NCBI GenBank assembly: GCA_030141605.1
Contig: JAQGDQ010000548.1
Location: 12,501-67,817, forward strand
Source: Tubiluchus corallicola
Taxonomy: Eukaryota; Priapulida; Priapulimorpha; Priapulimorphida; Tubiluchidae
Direction: 5' to 3'
Length of the DNA stretch: 55,317 nt
This document shows, piece after piece, positions 43,291 to 55,286 of the stretch (the stretch's first letter is position 1; every line of letters begins with the position of its first letter). The notes beneath the pieces were generated by a model. The model worked only from the letters and a program-made list of their open reading frames with translations. It had not been told where the DNA came from and made no database searches. A program made the translations under genes and the position numbers.

Positions 43291-43615
43291 TGATTGTTAC
43301 TACATCACAACCATTTCTGTTGTTACCATTGCCGTTGCTGCCATCATAGCTGTTGTGACCCCCCCCCCCCCCTCACCACCACCACCATTGCCACAGCTGC
43401 TGCTGCCATTCCACTGCCACCTGTGTCTGCTACTACCAGTGTCATTGTTGCTACATCACAACCACTTCTGTTGTTACTGTTGCTGCCATCTTAACTGTTG
43501 TGACCCCCACCACCACCACAAATGGCACAGCTGCCGGTACCGCCGCTGCTGCCATTCCACTGCCACCTGTGTCTGCTACTACCAGTGTCATTGTTGCTAC
43601 CATCTCTACTATCGA
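43291..43615 (+). repeat. Imperfect 190-bp duplication, CAC/GCT-rich
   Basis: The segment gttgtgacccccc..gctgctgccattccactgcc..tctgctactaccagtgtcat occurs twice (about 43340-43450 and 43496-43600), with related flanks. Trinucleotide-rich; ORFs are low complexity. Confidence 0.8.
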
Positions 43616-43960
43616 TGTATTAGCAAAATTGTGAGAGTGATGAAGAATATTGAGAAAAAAGACGAAGGGACAGCAGAAAAAAAGAAAAGTAGAAGAAAAT
43701 AAAAGCAAAGTTTTCTGATACACAAAACATTGTTGTGTTGTTACAGAATAAACTTTTATTATGATTTACATTCACAAAAATACTGTAACTGTAATTTTTT
43801 TCTAAAAGTATTAGTGTCGATGTCATTGTCGTCATCATCATCATCATCAGTATCACCACCGTCATCATCTCTACACTTGGATTGCTACTTTGTGATTCTA
43901 AAAAAGCATTGCACGTGCAGCATAAATACACTAGCAAATATTGCCTAATTTATATGCATT

Positions 43961-44875
43961 ATGCACATGCACATCACGCAAGTATTCATGCAAATGCAAC
44001 ACGCAAGCATTCACACATGCACATCACGCAAGCATTCACGCAAACGCAACACGCAAGCATCCACACATGCACATCGCGCAAGTATTTACGCAAACGCAAC
44101 ACGCAAGCATTCACACATGCACATCACGCAAGTATTCACGCAAACGCAACACGCAAGCATCCACACATGCACATCACGCAAGTATTCACGCAAATGCAAC
44201 ACGCAAGAATTCACACATGCACATCACGCAAGCATTCACGCAAACGCAACACGCAAGCATCCACACATGCATATCGCGCAAGCACTCACGCAAACGCAAC
44301 ACGCAAGCATTCACACATGCACATCACGCAAGTATTCACGCAAATGCAACACGCAAGCATCCACACATGCACATCACGCAAGCATTCACGCAAACGCAAC
44401 ACGCAAGCATCCACACATGCACATCGCGCAAGCATTCACGCAAACGCAACACGCAAGCATCCACACATGCACATCACGCAAGTATTCACGCAAACGCAAC
44501 ACGCAAGCATCCACACATGCACATCACGCAAGTATTCACGCAAACGCAACACGCAAGCATCCACTCATGCACATCGCGCAAGTATTCACGCAAACGCAAC
44601 ACGCAAGCATCCACACATGCACATCACGCAAGCATTCACGCAAACGCAACACGCAAGCATCCACACATGCACATCGCGCAAGTATTTACGCAAACGCAAC
44701 ACGCAAGCATTCACACATGCACATCACGCAAGTATTCACGCAAACGCAACACGCAAGCATCCACACATGCACATCACGCAAGTATTCACGCACACGCAAC
44801 ACGCAAGCATCCACACATGCACATCACGCAAGTATTCACGCAAACGCAACACGCAAGCATCCACACATACAGTTT
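43961..44875 (+). repeat. 50-bp minisatellite (18 copies)
   Basis: The unit is caaacgcaacacgcaagcat, ccacacatgcacatcacgca, agtattcacg. Although 50 is not a multiple of three, the unit has no stop in any plus-strand frame, so three long overlapping ORFs (over 300 codons each) arise with a 50-residue period. They have no signal of selection and are not called genes. The array continues with minor decay to 44875. Confidence 0.95.
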
Positions 44876-44879
44876 TTGC

Positions 44880-45840
44880 AACTTTCTGGTCATCCTTCAC
44901 TGTAACAGCACAATTTGAAAGTTGTATAATGTACAAAATTTTTTGCAAAAATATTGGACTGACTTCGACTCAGGGGGTCGAACTCCAAGATGGCATGGCG
45001 ATCTTGATATTGCGCATCATGAAGATCCATTTTACAATCGTTGTGCAACTGATTACTTAATTACAAATGTCAATTTTAATTACAAATGTTATGCTAATTA
45101 ACTAAGTTAATGTCTGTAAACTAGTACCATATACCTGTCATAGCATGTCATTTAACTCTCATAAAATAAAGTTTCGTCAGGTGAACGCTCTTTCAGTGCA
45201 TTGAAAAATATCAAAACCGACAATCGTTCGAGAGTAGTAACTATCGGAGTTTGAAAATACAAGTTTTTTTACAATTCCAGTAATAATTTCTTGCCACAAA
45301 AGTGGATACGGGGTAAAAAAAACTAGATTTTTAGAATTTTTTAAACATTTCTTCATAATCTGATGCTAGAATACAAAAGTCCAATATGTCTACCGTTTGT
45401 TTTATAAAAAAAACACACACAGAATTCACATTTCACCAAATTTTAGGTGCATTTTACCTTGCAGCGTCATAACGTAATTTAAACTGTGCCGACCTACGGA
45501 CGGTTTTAGGTTTTTCCAAGCACAATTATTGTGCTGCTGTCGCTCGCCGATCCCGCCAAGTTTGCGTCAGTGTCAGGCAGCGCCAGCTAGCGGACGGTAA
45601 AATAGAAAAGTTCAAGATTTATAAGCCTGCAACTCTAACGAACTATTTCAGTCGATTATCCTCAACATTATCTGTAGGGTATTTTCGTAATATTATTTAT
45701 TCATTTTTACCGATCCAAGCGTGAATTTTTTTCGTAAAAAACTAGAGTTCCTATGTTAAAACTGCCGTCATAAAATATACGAAATGTTTAAAATAGTAAA
45801 ATAATTCGTTGTTTTGGTTGTGTGAAGCTGATTATTGGTG
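44880..45840. other. No gene recognised
   Basis: Spacer without supported features. Confidence 0.4.
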
Positions 45841-46400
45841 TTTTAGGGATGGCAAAACTATGAAGAGTCTGATTATAAAACTACACGTTTATTGAACAAC
45901 AAACACAATAAATATAACAGATAGTCATGCCAAGCCCCCTGTTCTAGCCTGCTCTCCTTCAGCTCCCAGACTTAATTTCTTGAGCTAGTTTTGATGTTTA
46001 ACGAAATTTGAGTATCCGAGGTAATTATTATTTAACCTAAGCTTTGATTTAAAAAAAGCTATTGTAGTTTTCAATATTTTAGAGCATTCTTTATTCTGAA
46101 CTCATGTTTACACAATCATCCGATTTACTTTTAGACACCAAACAGGACAAGTCTGCTTCCGTTCTCTGCCAAGCCCCCTGATCTAGCTTGCTCTCCTTCA
46201 GCTCCCAGACTCAATACCCTGAGCTGGGTGCATCACAAGGCTTATATCGCGCGCGCCGAGCTTCGAGGCATCGACGCCTACGCTTTGGTTCTGAATCACT
46301 TGCTCACGTGACACCACAACTTTACTGGGCTTGATACCAGCATTCATCAGCATAATTACTTATCATAATTTAACGCTTTTAACATAATTTAACAGCTCCT
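45841..46400 (-). mobile_element. Possible LTR-like remnant with internal duplication
   Basis: A block tgccaagccccctg..ctagc..tgctctccttcagctcccag occurs at 45926-45980 and 46168-46220. On the minus strand there is a TATA-like gatataag near 46240 and AATAAA near 46090 and 45890, an order that could be LTR U3-R-U5. No clear TG..CA borders or target duplication were found. Confidence 0.3.
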
Positions 46401-46728
46401 CTTTTACTAAATACATTATTAAAAACTACAAAATATGTTTGCAAGGAGAGAGTAAATTTGAGCAAGTTGATTAATTTTAAAACACATTCTTTTTAAAAAT
46501 GGAAGTTTTTAGACAATTTTAATGTGTGATTAATTGCACTGCCATGAAACTTCTGTGCACATTTGCTTCACACAAATTTCTAATCACAGTAGCTGATTCT
46601 GATTGGTCATTTCACACATTTGTTCATGAAGATGGTGTTGAAGGATTGAGTTTAGTTCTGTTTTGCGTTCAAACTTTCACTCCTCCAAAAACAGGGAATA
46701 TGCGCCCTGTATTTTATTCCAAAGTCAC

Positions 46729-47323
46729 TTTAAAGGAAGACTGGGTGATTTTTCGTGTACTAACCCATTTGCAAATCCGACAAAAGTATAGATTTTACAC
46801 AAAAGCGTTTTTGATAATTAGATAATAGATTAAATGCTTAATTAACGGCGAGCGAGCCCAATCACTGATGACGTCACAAACTAACATAATTTTGAACAGT
46901 AACAATATTCTATGAGCGTGTTGCACGTGTTTGCGAAAGAGAAAATTGAAGTATAATGCTACTGTAAGATATTCAGTGTGTTGTACTAAAACTAGGCAAG
47001 TTTTAAGATAAAAATTCAAATTTCAAATTTACGCTGTACTCACACATGAGCTGTCGAACGTGTGCAGTTCGTCACAAACTAACACACCTGAACTGAAAGG
47101 TTCAGCACCTTTTTGTGCAATTCGTTTCCGAAATGCAAGTGCTACTGCGCGTCTAACTATGCGAAATGCATATAACAGCAAAGTACTAGTGGCACGAACG
47201 TGATATTGTAGGTGTGTGGTAATAATTCTTTCACGTAAGTCATTTTTTGAAAAACGTTTGCTTTCAGTATTTTAAGGAGCAAAGTTCACCTACAGTTTAA
47301 GATTGGGTCAAGTTTAGTTTTAA
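46729..47323 (+). mobile_element. TTAA-flanked MITE family, copy 7 (complete)
   Basis: TTAA borders at 46729 and 47320, left end TTAAAGGAAGACTGGGTGA, right end gattgggtcaagtttagtt. All landmarks are present and the length is about 595 bp. Confidence 0.85.
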
Positions 47324-47436
47324 GGTTTTCAGGATTGCAACACCCCTGTAAATCAAAATAAAAATCACATTACCTGCATGAAATTCACAAATCCTGCTTT
47401 CTGAATGGCTTAAATTAAAATACTTAGTTTTTAGTT

Positions 47437-47895
47437 TAAACGTAATTGATTATAGGATTGGATCAGACAGTTTGGGCAACATGATTTAGGATCCTCACCA
47501 CAACAGACTTTATACACTATTTTCAAAAACTTTTACAGTAAGAATAGACTATAACTGCACAAGCTGACAAGTTTTACTACAAGATTACATTAGATATTAG
47601 TAACATTTACAGTAAGAATTGACTACAACTACACAAGCTGACAAGTTTTACTACAAGATTACATTAGACATTAGTAGAAAATGACGGTTAGAAAATGTGA
47701 ATGTACGAATATTTAAGACTGATGCATTTCATATCAGATAGTTACTACTGGAAGCGTTTAGTACGTAATATAAAGTCATAAGTCATATATGCACTGGAAT
47801 ATTTTACAGTTAGCAACATAGTTATTTCATCTTTTCCGAATAATAACAACTTCAACAGATCATTAGTTCCTAAGGCAGCTATATTAAGGTTTTCG
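47437..47895 (-). pseudogene. LINE 3' UTR, second copy (no MITE)
   Basis: Matches 36290-36400 and 36716-37050 without the 310-bp hAT insertion, giving the natural empty site near 47566 (cacaagctgacaag). Same minus orientation; coding part almost absent. Confidence 0.8.
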
Positions 47896-48597
47896 GAAAA
47901 ATTAAAATACTTAAATGCCCTACCTCTGCAGAATCTATATACAAGCGCCGCATTCTGATTCCTTGAATTCTATGATCATTGTTGGTTGTTCTGCACTAAC
48001 CCACCACAAGCGTTTGTCAAATGAAGCCCTGCTCAACTAGCACACTACAAGCTGTTTGAGCAACAGTTCGCAGGTCATCAGTAACCCATCATTGTGGCAA
48101 ACTATTGACAAACACACAATACTATAACTAGCACACTACAAGCTTTGTTGATTGCAAGGCCTATAAAAGGCAATTGCAGATTTTCAGTGGCACATCAATT
48201 CTTTTCATATGAAATGCGCTACAATTAACACACCACAAATACTCTCAAAGATAAATACTTTATAAGGTAGTTAATGTTTTGGCTAGTGTTTTGCTTCGAT
48301 CACAGTTACATTAATGACAGTCGTGCCATTTAAATGCACGTGCGGCAACAAAAATTCAAGGAATTTCTCAAACCATATTTTACTTCTAGAAGAAAAATTT
48401 GTTCATTTCCCACTAGATGGCACTAACTAACGGGTGATAATTTATGGAAATCGAAAAACAGTTTATTTTTGCTGAGTTTTGGTTTTGAACATGGTTCGCT
48501 TGTTTTTAATTATTTGCTTCTGTTGCTGTTGTTGTTGTCACTGTCGCTGTTGCCGTCACAATAGTGGTAGTGATGCTGGTGGTGGTGGTAAGTATGT
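47896..48597. other. No gene recognised
   Basis: A short motif aactagcacactacaagct recurs near 48037 and 48126. Otherwise nothing supported. Confidence 0.4.
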
Positions 48598-48652
48598 ATG
48601 CACGCATTATTATTATTTTTATTATTATTGTTATTATTATTATTATTATTAC

Positions 48653-48713
<61 letters not shown>

Positions 48714-48725
48714 TTATTTTTATTA
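48598..48725. repeat. ATT microsatellite
   Basis: About 110 bp of ATT/TTA. The Tyr-, Leu- and Ile-rich ORFs here are artefacts. Confidence 0.95.
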
Positions 48726-49255
48726 TTATAACTCTTTATTTTGCGCATATAGACATATATACATGCGCCCTCTATTTGCAGGGCTGTAAGTGTTAACAGT
48801 ATTTCATATTTAACAACTTACAATAGCTATGCTGGCATTGTATTATCACTATCTTTCTAAGTGACATGGATAACAAAATTTCTAAATTTAATTAATCCCG
48901 TTAGGTTAGTGAAAAAATAAAATTAGCTAACAAAATATTAGTAAAGTTAATTAAAATCACTATCTTCGATGATTTTGTGGTTATAGAAATGAAGAGAATA
49001 CTGTAATTTATGCTGTATGTTGTACGAATTTTGTACAAACAGACTTGAAAAGAGATATGATTTATTTCACAACTGACCATTAAAACGTTAAAGCAAGATG
49101 TTATAATTATTGTAATTAAGACTGCACTTGCACGAATAATAATGCATTTAGTTGGAAAAAGAAGAATGAGCAGAATAAAAAATCTGAAAATTGATACATT
49201 TATTACAATTTTTCAAGCAACTAAATGGATTTATTTTATCTTTCATTCTTTCACG
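48726..49255. other. No gene recognised
   Basis: AT-rich spacer. Confidence 0.4.
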
Positions 49256-49440
49256 GTTTCATAATTGCAATAGAATGTACCCATTTTCCATTTTTAGTTT
49301 CACAATTGTAATAGAATGTACCCATTTTCCATTTTTAGTTTCACAATTGTAATAGAATGTACACATTTTCCATTTTTAGTTTCACAATTGTAATAGAATA
49401 TACCCATTTTCCATTTTTAGTTTCACAATTGTAATCTTTT
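49256..49440 (+). repeat. 41-bp minisatellite (four copies)
   Basis: The unit aatagaatgtacccattttc plus catttttagtttcacaattgt occurs four times with single-base differences, followed by a short gct run. Confidence 0.93.
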
Positions 49441-49759
49441 GCTGCTGCTGCTGCTGTTGTTGCTACTGTCGTCATTATTGTACCAAAGAATTGTACCAAT
49501 TAGTTGCAAAGATCGTTGAAATCTGTTGTAAAATGGTATATTTCCTTGAAGAGTGCAGCGTACAAACAGATGACGTCATTTCCATGTCAACTATGTCATA
49601 CATAGCAAAACCACAGCAGCTGCTGCTCATGTCACCTCATCATAGACGTGTGTCTTTGTGAGTTCAGCAGTGCTTGCAGAACTCTGAATCAAGTCTGTAA
49701 TGTAGTGGGCGTGTCATTGGTGTACGTGGTTACAGAAAATTGCATTCTTTTTGGCTGCA

Positions 49760-50395
49760 ATGATGGCAGATTATGGCTCGCTACACCATCCGAGCAACAG
49801 ACATAATTGTATGAAACATGGCGCCTCCACTACTGCTCCTAGAATTCCACCATTCCGATCAACAGATCATGTGGAACAAGTGGAAAGCTGGAGCGTTTTT
49901 GAAGAAGAAGTGATAGAATACTTGGAATGTCTGAATCCCACGAAATTGACAATTCCTAAGTTTGCCCAAACTCCGAGACGCCCCGTCGGGCCTCGTCACA
50001 AGTTGCAGCTTAAACAAGACATACAGAGAACGGCCAGCAAAAGCTCTGCAGAACAATTGCCAATGACTGCCGTTCTGATTCGCTGGCACACTGGGCGACA
50101 ACCTCACGTTTGCCTATCAAAGGAAGACGTTTATGACGTCATGTCTTACTTTGGACCAATCAGAACGATTCACATGAAATCGCTAAACAAAGCTCTGATT
50201 ATCTTTGAAACGTTAGAGTCAGCCTGCTGGAGCGTCAGAGCTCAGTATATACTCTGGAATGGGAAGAGGTTGTGCACATCGTGGTACCATGACGCTATGA
50301 AAAAACCCTTTAAAAATCGTCCACTAGATGGCGCCAGTTTCGCCGGCCTTTGGGCTGCCATGTCTTCACGTCAGAAACCAAATAAAAAATGTTGA
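49760..50395 (+). CDS. RRM-like protein, 211 aa, intronless
   Basis: An ATG at 49760 (a second follows directly) opens 211 codons of balanced, non-repetitive composition, GC-richer than the flanks, ending TGA. Residues 1-100 are polar and basic with one acidic helix (VEQVESWSVFEEEVIEYLEC). Residues 102-178 fit the beta-alpha-beta-beta-alpha-beta order of an RRM: TAVLIRW, LSKEDVYDVMSYFG, PIRTIHMK, NKALIIFE, LESACWSVRAQYI, KRLCTSWYH. The RNP1 and RNP2 strands lack the usual aromatics, so RNA binding is uncertain. It may belong to the small testis-expressed RRM-like family of vertebrate C6orf201/TEX56; that is from memory and untested. An AATAAA overlaps the last codons (50381-50386). It could be a single-exon gene or a large exon. 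Confidence 0.75.
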   Translation: MMADYGSLHHPSNRHNCMKHGASTTAPRIPPFRSTDHVEQVESWSVFEEEVIEYLECLNPTKLTIPKFAQTPRRPVGPRHKLQLKQDIQRTASKSSAEQLPMTAVLIRWHTGRQPHVCLSKEDVYDVMSYFGPIRTIHMKSLNKALIIFETLESACWSVRAQYILWNGKRLCTSWYHDAMKKPFKNRPLDGASFAGLWAAMSSRQKPNKKC

Positions 50396-50559
50396 TGCTG
50401 GTAGATTTGTAAGACAATTAATGTCCTTTGGCAAATGATCTAAGAATATATTTCCACGTGTTCTTCTAGGATCTTGCAAAGTTTTTTTGAATTTTATTTT
50501 TCAAAAGCTTGTATGTAGTAGTCCGGGGCAATTGTCAATGTTCTGGCATCTCGCGTTAA

Positions 50560-52335
50560 TTTTTGCTATTCAATGTTACCAGGTTTCTACAGAAGATTTG
50601 GTTTCTTGGATACACCAGGTTTTTAAGATATGCCACGTTTCTAGGATACACAAGGTTTCTAGGGAAGAATAGGTTTCTAGGATAAACCAGGTTTCTGGGG
50701 AGCACCAGGTTTCTAGGGATCACCGAGTTTCTGGGATACACCAGGTTTCTAGGAAATACCAGCTTTCTAGGATACACCAAGTTTCAATGATACACCAGCT
50801 TTCTAGGATGCACCAGGTTTCTAGGGAAGAATAGGTTTCTAGCATAAACCAGGTTTCTGGGGAGCACCAGGTTTCTAGGGATCACCGGCTTTCTGGGATA
50901 CACCAGGTTTCTAGGAAATACCAGCTTTCTAGGATACACCAAGTTTCAACGATACACCAGCTTTCTAGGATGCACCAGGTTTCTGGGGAACACCAGGTTT
51001 CTAGGGAACACCAGGTTTCTGGAATACACTGAGTTTCTAGGATACACCAGGTTTATGAGCAACACCAGGTTTCTGGAATACACTGAATTACTACGATACA
51101 CCAGGTTTCTAGGGAACTCCGGGTTTCTGGGATACACCAGGTTTCTAGGAAATACCAGCTTTCTAGGATACACCAAGCTTCAACGATACACCAGGTTGCT
51201 AGGAAATACCAGGTTTCTAGGGAAGAATAGGTTTCTAGCATAAACCAGGTTTCTGGGGAGCACCAGGTTTCTAGGGATCACCGAGTTTCTGGGATACACC
51301 AGGTTTCTAGGAAATACCAGCTTTCTAGGATACACCAAGTTTCAATGATACACCAGCTTTCTAGGATGCACCAGGTTTCTAGGGAAGAATAGGTTTCTAG
51401 CATAAACCAGGTTTCTGGGGAGCACCAGGTTTCTAGGGATCACCGGCTTTCTGGGATACACCAGGTTTCTAGGAAATACCAGCTTTCTAGGATACACCAA
51501 GTTTCAACGATACACCAGCTTTCTAGGATGCACCAGGTTTCTGGGGAACACCAGGTTTCTAGGGAACACCAGGTTTCTGGAATACACTGAGTTTCTAGGA
51601 TACACCAGGTTTATGAGCAACACCAGGTTTCTGGAATACACTGAATTACTACGATACACCAGGTTTCTAGGGAACTCCAGGTTTCTGGGATACACCAGGT
51701 TTCTAGGAAATACCAGCTTTCTAGGATACACCAAGCTTCAACGATACACCAGGTTGCTAGGAAATACCAGCTTTCTAGGATACACCAGGTTTCAACAATA
51801 CACCAGTTTTCTAGGATACACCAGGCTTCAACAATAGACCAGCTTTCTAGGATACACTGGGTTTCAACAATAGACCAGCTTTCTAGCATACACCAGGTTT
51901 CAACATTACACCAGCTTTCTAGGATACACTGGGTTTCAACAATACACCAGCTTTCTAGGATACACCAGGCTTCAACAATAGACCAGCTTTCTAGGATACC
52001 CTGGGTTTCAACAATACACCAGTTTTCTAGGATACACTGGGTTTCAACAATACACCAGCTTTCTAGGGTACACCAGATTTCAACAGTATACCAGCTTTCT
52101 AGGATACACTGGGTTTCAACAATACACCAGCTTTCTAGGATACACTGGGTTTCAACAATACACCAGCTTTCTAGGATACACTGGGTTTCAACAATACACC
52201 AGCTTTCTAGGATACACCAGGTTTCAACAGTACACTAGCTTTTTAGGATACACTGGGTTTCAACAATATACCAGCTTTCTAGGATACACTGGGTTACACC
52301 AATACACCAGTTTTCTAGGATACACTAGGTTTTTT
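50560..52335. repeat. 18-bp minisatellite with 558-bp higher-order duplication
   Basis: Units such as ccaggtttctaggataca and ccaggtttctagggaaca are strung for 1.8 kb. The 558-bp block starting near 50680 is repeated almost exactly at 51238. From about 51770 the pattern changes to 36-bp units (caacaatacaccagctttct plus aggatacactgggttt). Minus-strand ORFs with a six-residue RNLVYP period are artefacts. Confidence 0.95.
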
Positions 52336-53071
52336 CTCTAACAAACACTCGTGAATATGATACCGATTTAAATCATCAACACAACAAAATTTTATTGCAA
52401 AAACAAACATGGCTAAAACAAATGTGTATCGGTTACAACATTACAATTATAGTCACGTGATTCTCAAAACTGACTTCCTATGCAATTTGCCCATGACAAA
52501 ATTTAATGGTAACCTAAGGGCCACATGATTTCAGATTCAGATACGCGATTGCATATTTCTGCATGAAAAGTTTACTTTTCAGAGCATAGAGTTACTGAGA
52601 AGTAAGCCGTGTTTAGACTATTGTTAATGGCCCTTTAATTACTGTCATGCACTGGATGGCTGCCAACTGCGTGTTACAACAGATAAAATAATAACTCTTT
52701 CCAAAGCGTTTCGTTTCAAATAGAGCTTGCTGAAGGCATGACGTTCTTTTTTCAGACAAACATATAACCATAGTCTTTAATGTATTTCGTCATGGAACAA
52801 AACATTTAATACATGCTACCAGTCACATACTTATCTGTGGTGTTTGCAATTGCGGTCAGCAGGTGGCGCCTCGTTTTGTTGTGTGTAGCACGTGACAGGC
52901 ATTAACGGTTTTTGTGTAAGCCAGAATCTTTATTGTTGTTTTTCCCAATAAATGCAATTGCTTTATGGCTCTATCAGTCAACATAAATTTTGTTTGTCAT
53001 ACGTGTCTTATTTCAGTGACAAACTCTTCCAAAAACAGGGAAAGTTTTACGGAGGCTACTCATGTCGTTGC
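52336..53071. other. No gene recognised
   Basis: Spacer with no supported feature. Confidence 0.4.
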
Positions 53072-54568
53072 CAGGGCTGGATTACCCTATAAGCTAGTAT
53101 AGGGGTTTGGCAACCTAGGGCCCCTCAAGCTTGCTGGCCCATTCTTTACATTCTGACTTTAAAGAAAGTAGAAAATCAAATTTTAAAAAGTGGGTCCTCA
53201 TTTGAGACAAAAGATCCCTGTTTGAGGCCTCTTATTTGAGATAAAGAATTCCTGTTTATGGCCTTTTACTTGAGATAAAGGATCCCTGTTTGAGTCCTCT
53301 TATTTGAGATAAAGGATCCCTGTTTAAGGCCTCTTATTTGAGATAAAGAATCCCTGTTATGGCCTTTTATTAGAGATAAAGATCCCTGTTGTGGCCTTTT
53401 ACTTGAGATAAAGGATCCCTGTTTGAGGCCTCTTATTTGAGATAAAGGATTCCCGTTTGTGGCCTTTTACTTGAGATAAAGGATTCCCGTTTGTGGCCTT
53501 TTACCTGAGATAAAGGATCCCTCTGTTTGAGACCTCTTATTTGAGATAAAGGATCCCTGTTATGGCCTTTTATTAGAGATAAAGATCCCTGTTGTGGCCT
53601 TTTACTTGAGATAAAGGATCCCTGTTTGAGGCCTCTTATTTGAGATAAAGGATTCCCGTTTGTGGCCTTTTACTTGAGATAAAGGATTCCCGTTTGTGGC
53701 CTTTTACCTGAGATAAAGGATCCCTCTGTTTGAGACCTCTTATTTGAGATAAAGGATCCCTGTTATGGCCTTTTATTAGAGATAAAGATCCCTGTTGTGG
53801 CCTTTTACTTGAGATAAAGGATCCCTGTTTGAGGCCTCTTATTTGAGATAAAGGATTCCCGTTTGTGGCCTTTTACTTGAGATAAAGGATTCCCGTTTGT
53901 GGCCTTTTACCTGAGATAAAGGATCCCTCTGTTTGAGACCTCTTATTTGAGATAAAGGATCCCTGTTATGGCCTTTTATTAGAGATAAAGATCCCTGTTG
54001 TGGCCTTTTACTTGAGATAAAGGATCCCTGTTTGAGGCCTCTTATTTGAGATAAAGGATTCCCGTTTGTGGCCTTTTACTTGAGATAAAGGATCCCTGTT
54101 TGAGACCTCTTATTTGAGATAAAGAATCCCTGTTGTGGCCTTTTATTGGAGATAAAGGATTCCTGTTTGTGATCTTTTATTGGAGATAAAGGATTCCTGT
54201 TTGTGATCTTTTATTGGAGATAAAGGATCCCTGTTTGAGGTCCTTTATTGGAGATAAAAGATGCCTATTTGAGGCCTCTTATTTAAGATAAAGGATTCCT
54301 GTTCATGGCCTTTTATTGGAGATAAAGGATCCCGGTTTGTGGCTTTTTATTGGAGATAAGGGGTCCTTGTTTGAAGCTTTTTATTTGAAACATGAAGGGC
54401 TTGTTTGAGGTCCCTTATTATGACAACCCCATCTAAAATATGTTACTAAAATATGCCATGATTAAAAATATTCGAAAGGAGTGCGAGCAAATTAGAGAGT
54501 CACCCCGTCTGCGGAGGCCCCTTAATTTCATTAGCCTAAGGACCCCAAAATGTCAAAATCCAGCCCTG
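53072..54568. mobile_element. Non-autonomous hAT-like element filled by minisatellite
   Basis: Starts CAGGGCTGGATTACCC and ends AATCCAGCCCTG, a 12-bp terminal inverted repeat of the common CAGGGCTGGATT hAT type. Flanking 8-mers gtcgttgc and gtcttagt agree at five positions, a plausible decayed target duplication. The subterminal regions share taggcta/aggggcc motifs. Almost all of the inside (53170-54420) is a 34-bp tandem repeat, and there is no transposase. Confidence 0.8.
53170..54420 (+). repeat. 34-bp minisatellite with 203-bp higher-order unit
   Basis: Base unit cttatttgagataaaggatc plus cctgtttgaggcct, with TTTTAC, TTATTAG and ATTGGAG variants. Six units form a 203-bp higher-order repeat, seen by the recurring ctctgtttgagacctc at 53521, 53724 and 53927. 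Confidence 0.95.
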
Positions 54569-54902
54569 GTCTTAGTGACCGTGGTCATCAAGCGATGGCC
54601 AGGGGCAGGCAATATTAATAAGGTCATCCCTCCAGATACCTTTCTGAAATGATGTCACAGAACTTTTGTAAGACTTGAGAGAATTGAGAGTTAGCAAAGC
54701 ATTTTGCAGTGATCATATGTTTGTGGTCTTCATTGCTATTTTGTGACTAAAAATACACATCTATTGGCATCATCGTTACTTTCAGTCTTTGAAGACTTGA
54801 ACAACCTCATCCCTAACTACACACAAGTGCAAAAATCACAAGTAAAATTATCTAATACAAGCTGATTGTCGAGAAAAACCATTTGGTACTCCTTGTTGAA
54901 CA
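54569..54902. other. 3' flank of the last gene (minus strand)
   Basis: No feature beyond an unassigned 70-codon ORF at the left. No AATAAA lies on the minus strand close to the stop; the nearest candidates fall in the hAT-like element. Confidence 0.35.
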
Positions 54903-55286
54903 TTATGGACTTCTTGCATCTGTGGTAGATGTAACTTCCGTGGAAGATGTTGGCGGTTCTTCGGTTGTCGTTGATGATGAGGTCCCATCTGACTGATCGG
55001 TCGTTGTGGGTTCCGTTGTTGTTGTTGCCTCTTCTGTGGTCGTTGTGTCGTTGTCTTCATCACGAGACACATCTGGCAACATTCCACCTGACATGGATAA
55101 ATCTGGCGACATTCTCTCCATTTCTGGCGACATGCTCTCCATCTCTGGATCACAGCGCTCTATGCCAAGGTTGGCCATCTCACAGCTACAGCCTTCCGAG
55201 AGCCTGCAGGGAGTTGACAGGGGAACCGGAAATAGCCGACCAAATCTGAAAATCTGGCAAGAGCAAAGATTCGCTCTGGCATACAT
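54903..55286 (-). CDS. Last exon of a secreted Cys- then Thr/Ser-rich protein (partial)
   Basis: On the minus strand a strong acceptor (caattgtttttgtttcag) opens a frame of 127 codons ending TAA at 54905-54903. The first 45 residues hold five cysteines (LCSCQIF, TPCRLSEGCSCEMAN, IERCDPE). Then come a Met/Ser/Glu-rich repeat (EMESMSPEMERMSP) and a mucin-like Thr/Ser/Glu tail (DNDTTTTEEATTTTEPTTTD), ending DARSP. The family is not recognised. The layout suggests an extracellular or matrix protein whose tail is O-glycosylated. Upstream exons lie beyond the window. Frame choice rests on length and on the tail; the other two frames stop sooner. Confidence 0.55.
   Translation of the reverse strand: MYARANLCSCQIFRFGRLFPVPLSTPCRLSEGCSCEMANLGIERCDPEMESMSPEMERMSPDLSMSGGMLPDVSRDEDNDTTTTEEATTTTEPTTTDQSDGTSSSTTTEEPPTSSTEVTSTTDARSP

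Noticed and set aside
43882-45060. 392-codon His/Thr/Arg-rich ORF as a structural or silk-like protein
   Set aside because: The 50-bp unit shifts frame each copy and all three frames are equally open; substitutions show no codon-position bias that I can see.
46526-46825. 99-codon ORF
   Set aside because: Its 3' third is the left end of MITE copy 7; the rest has no support.
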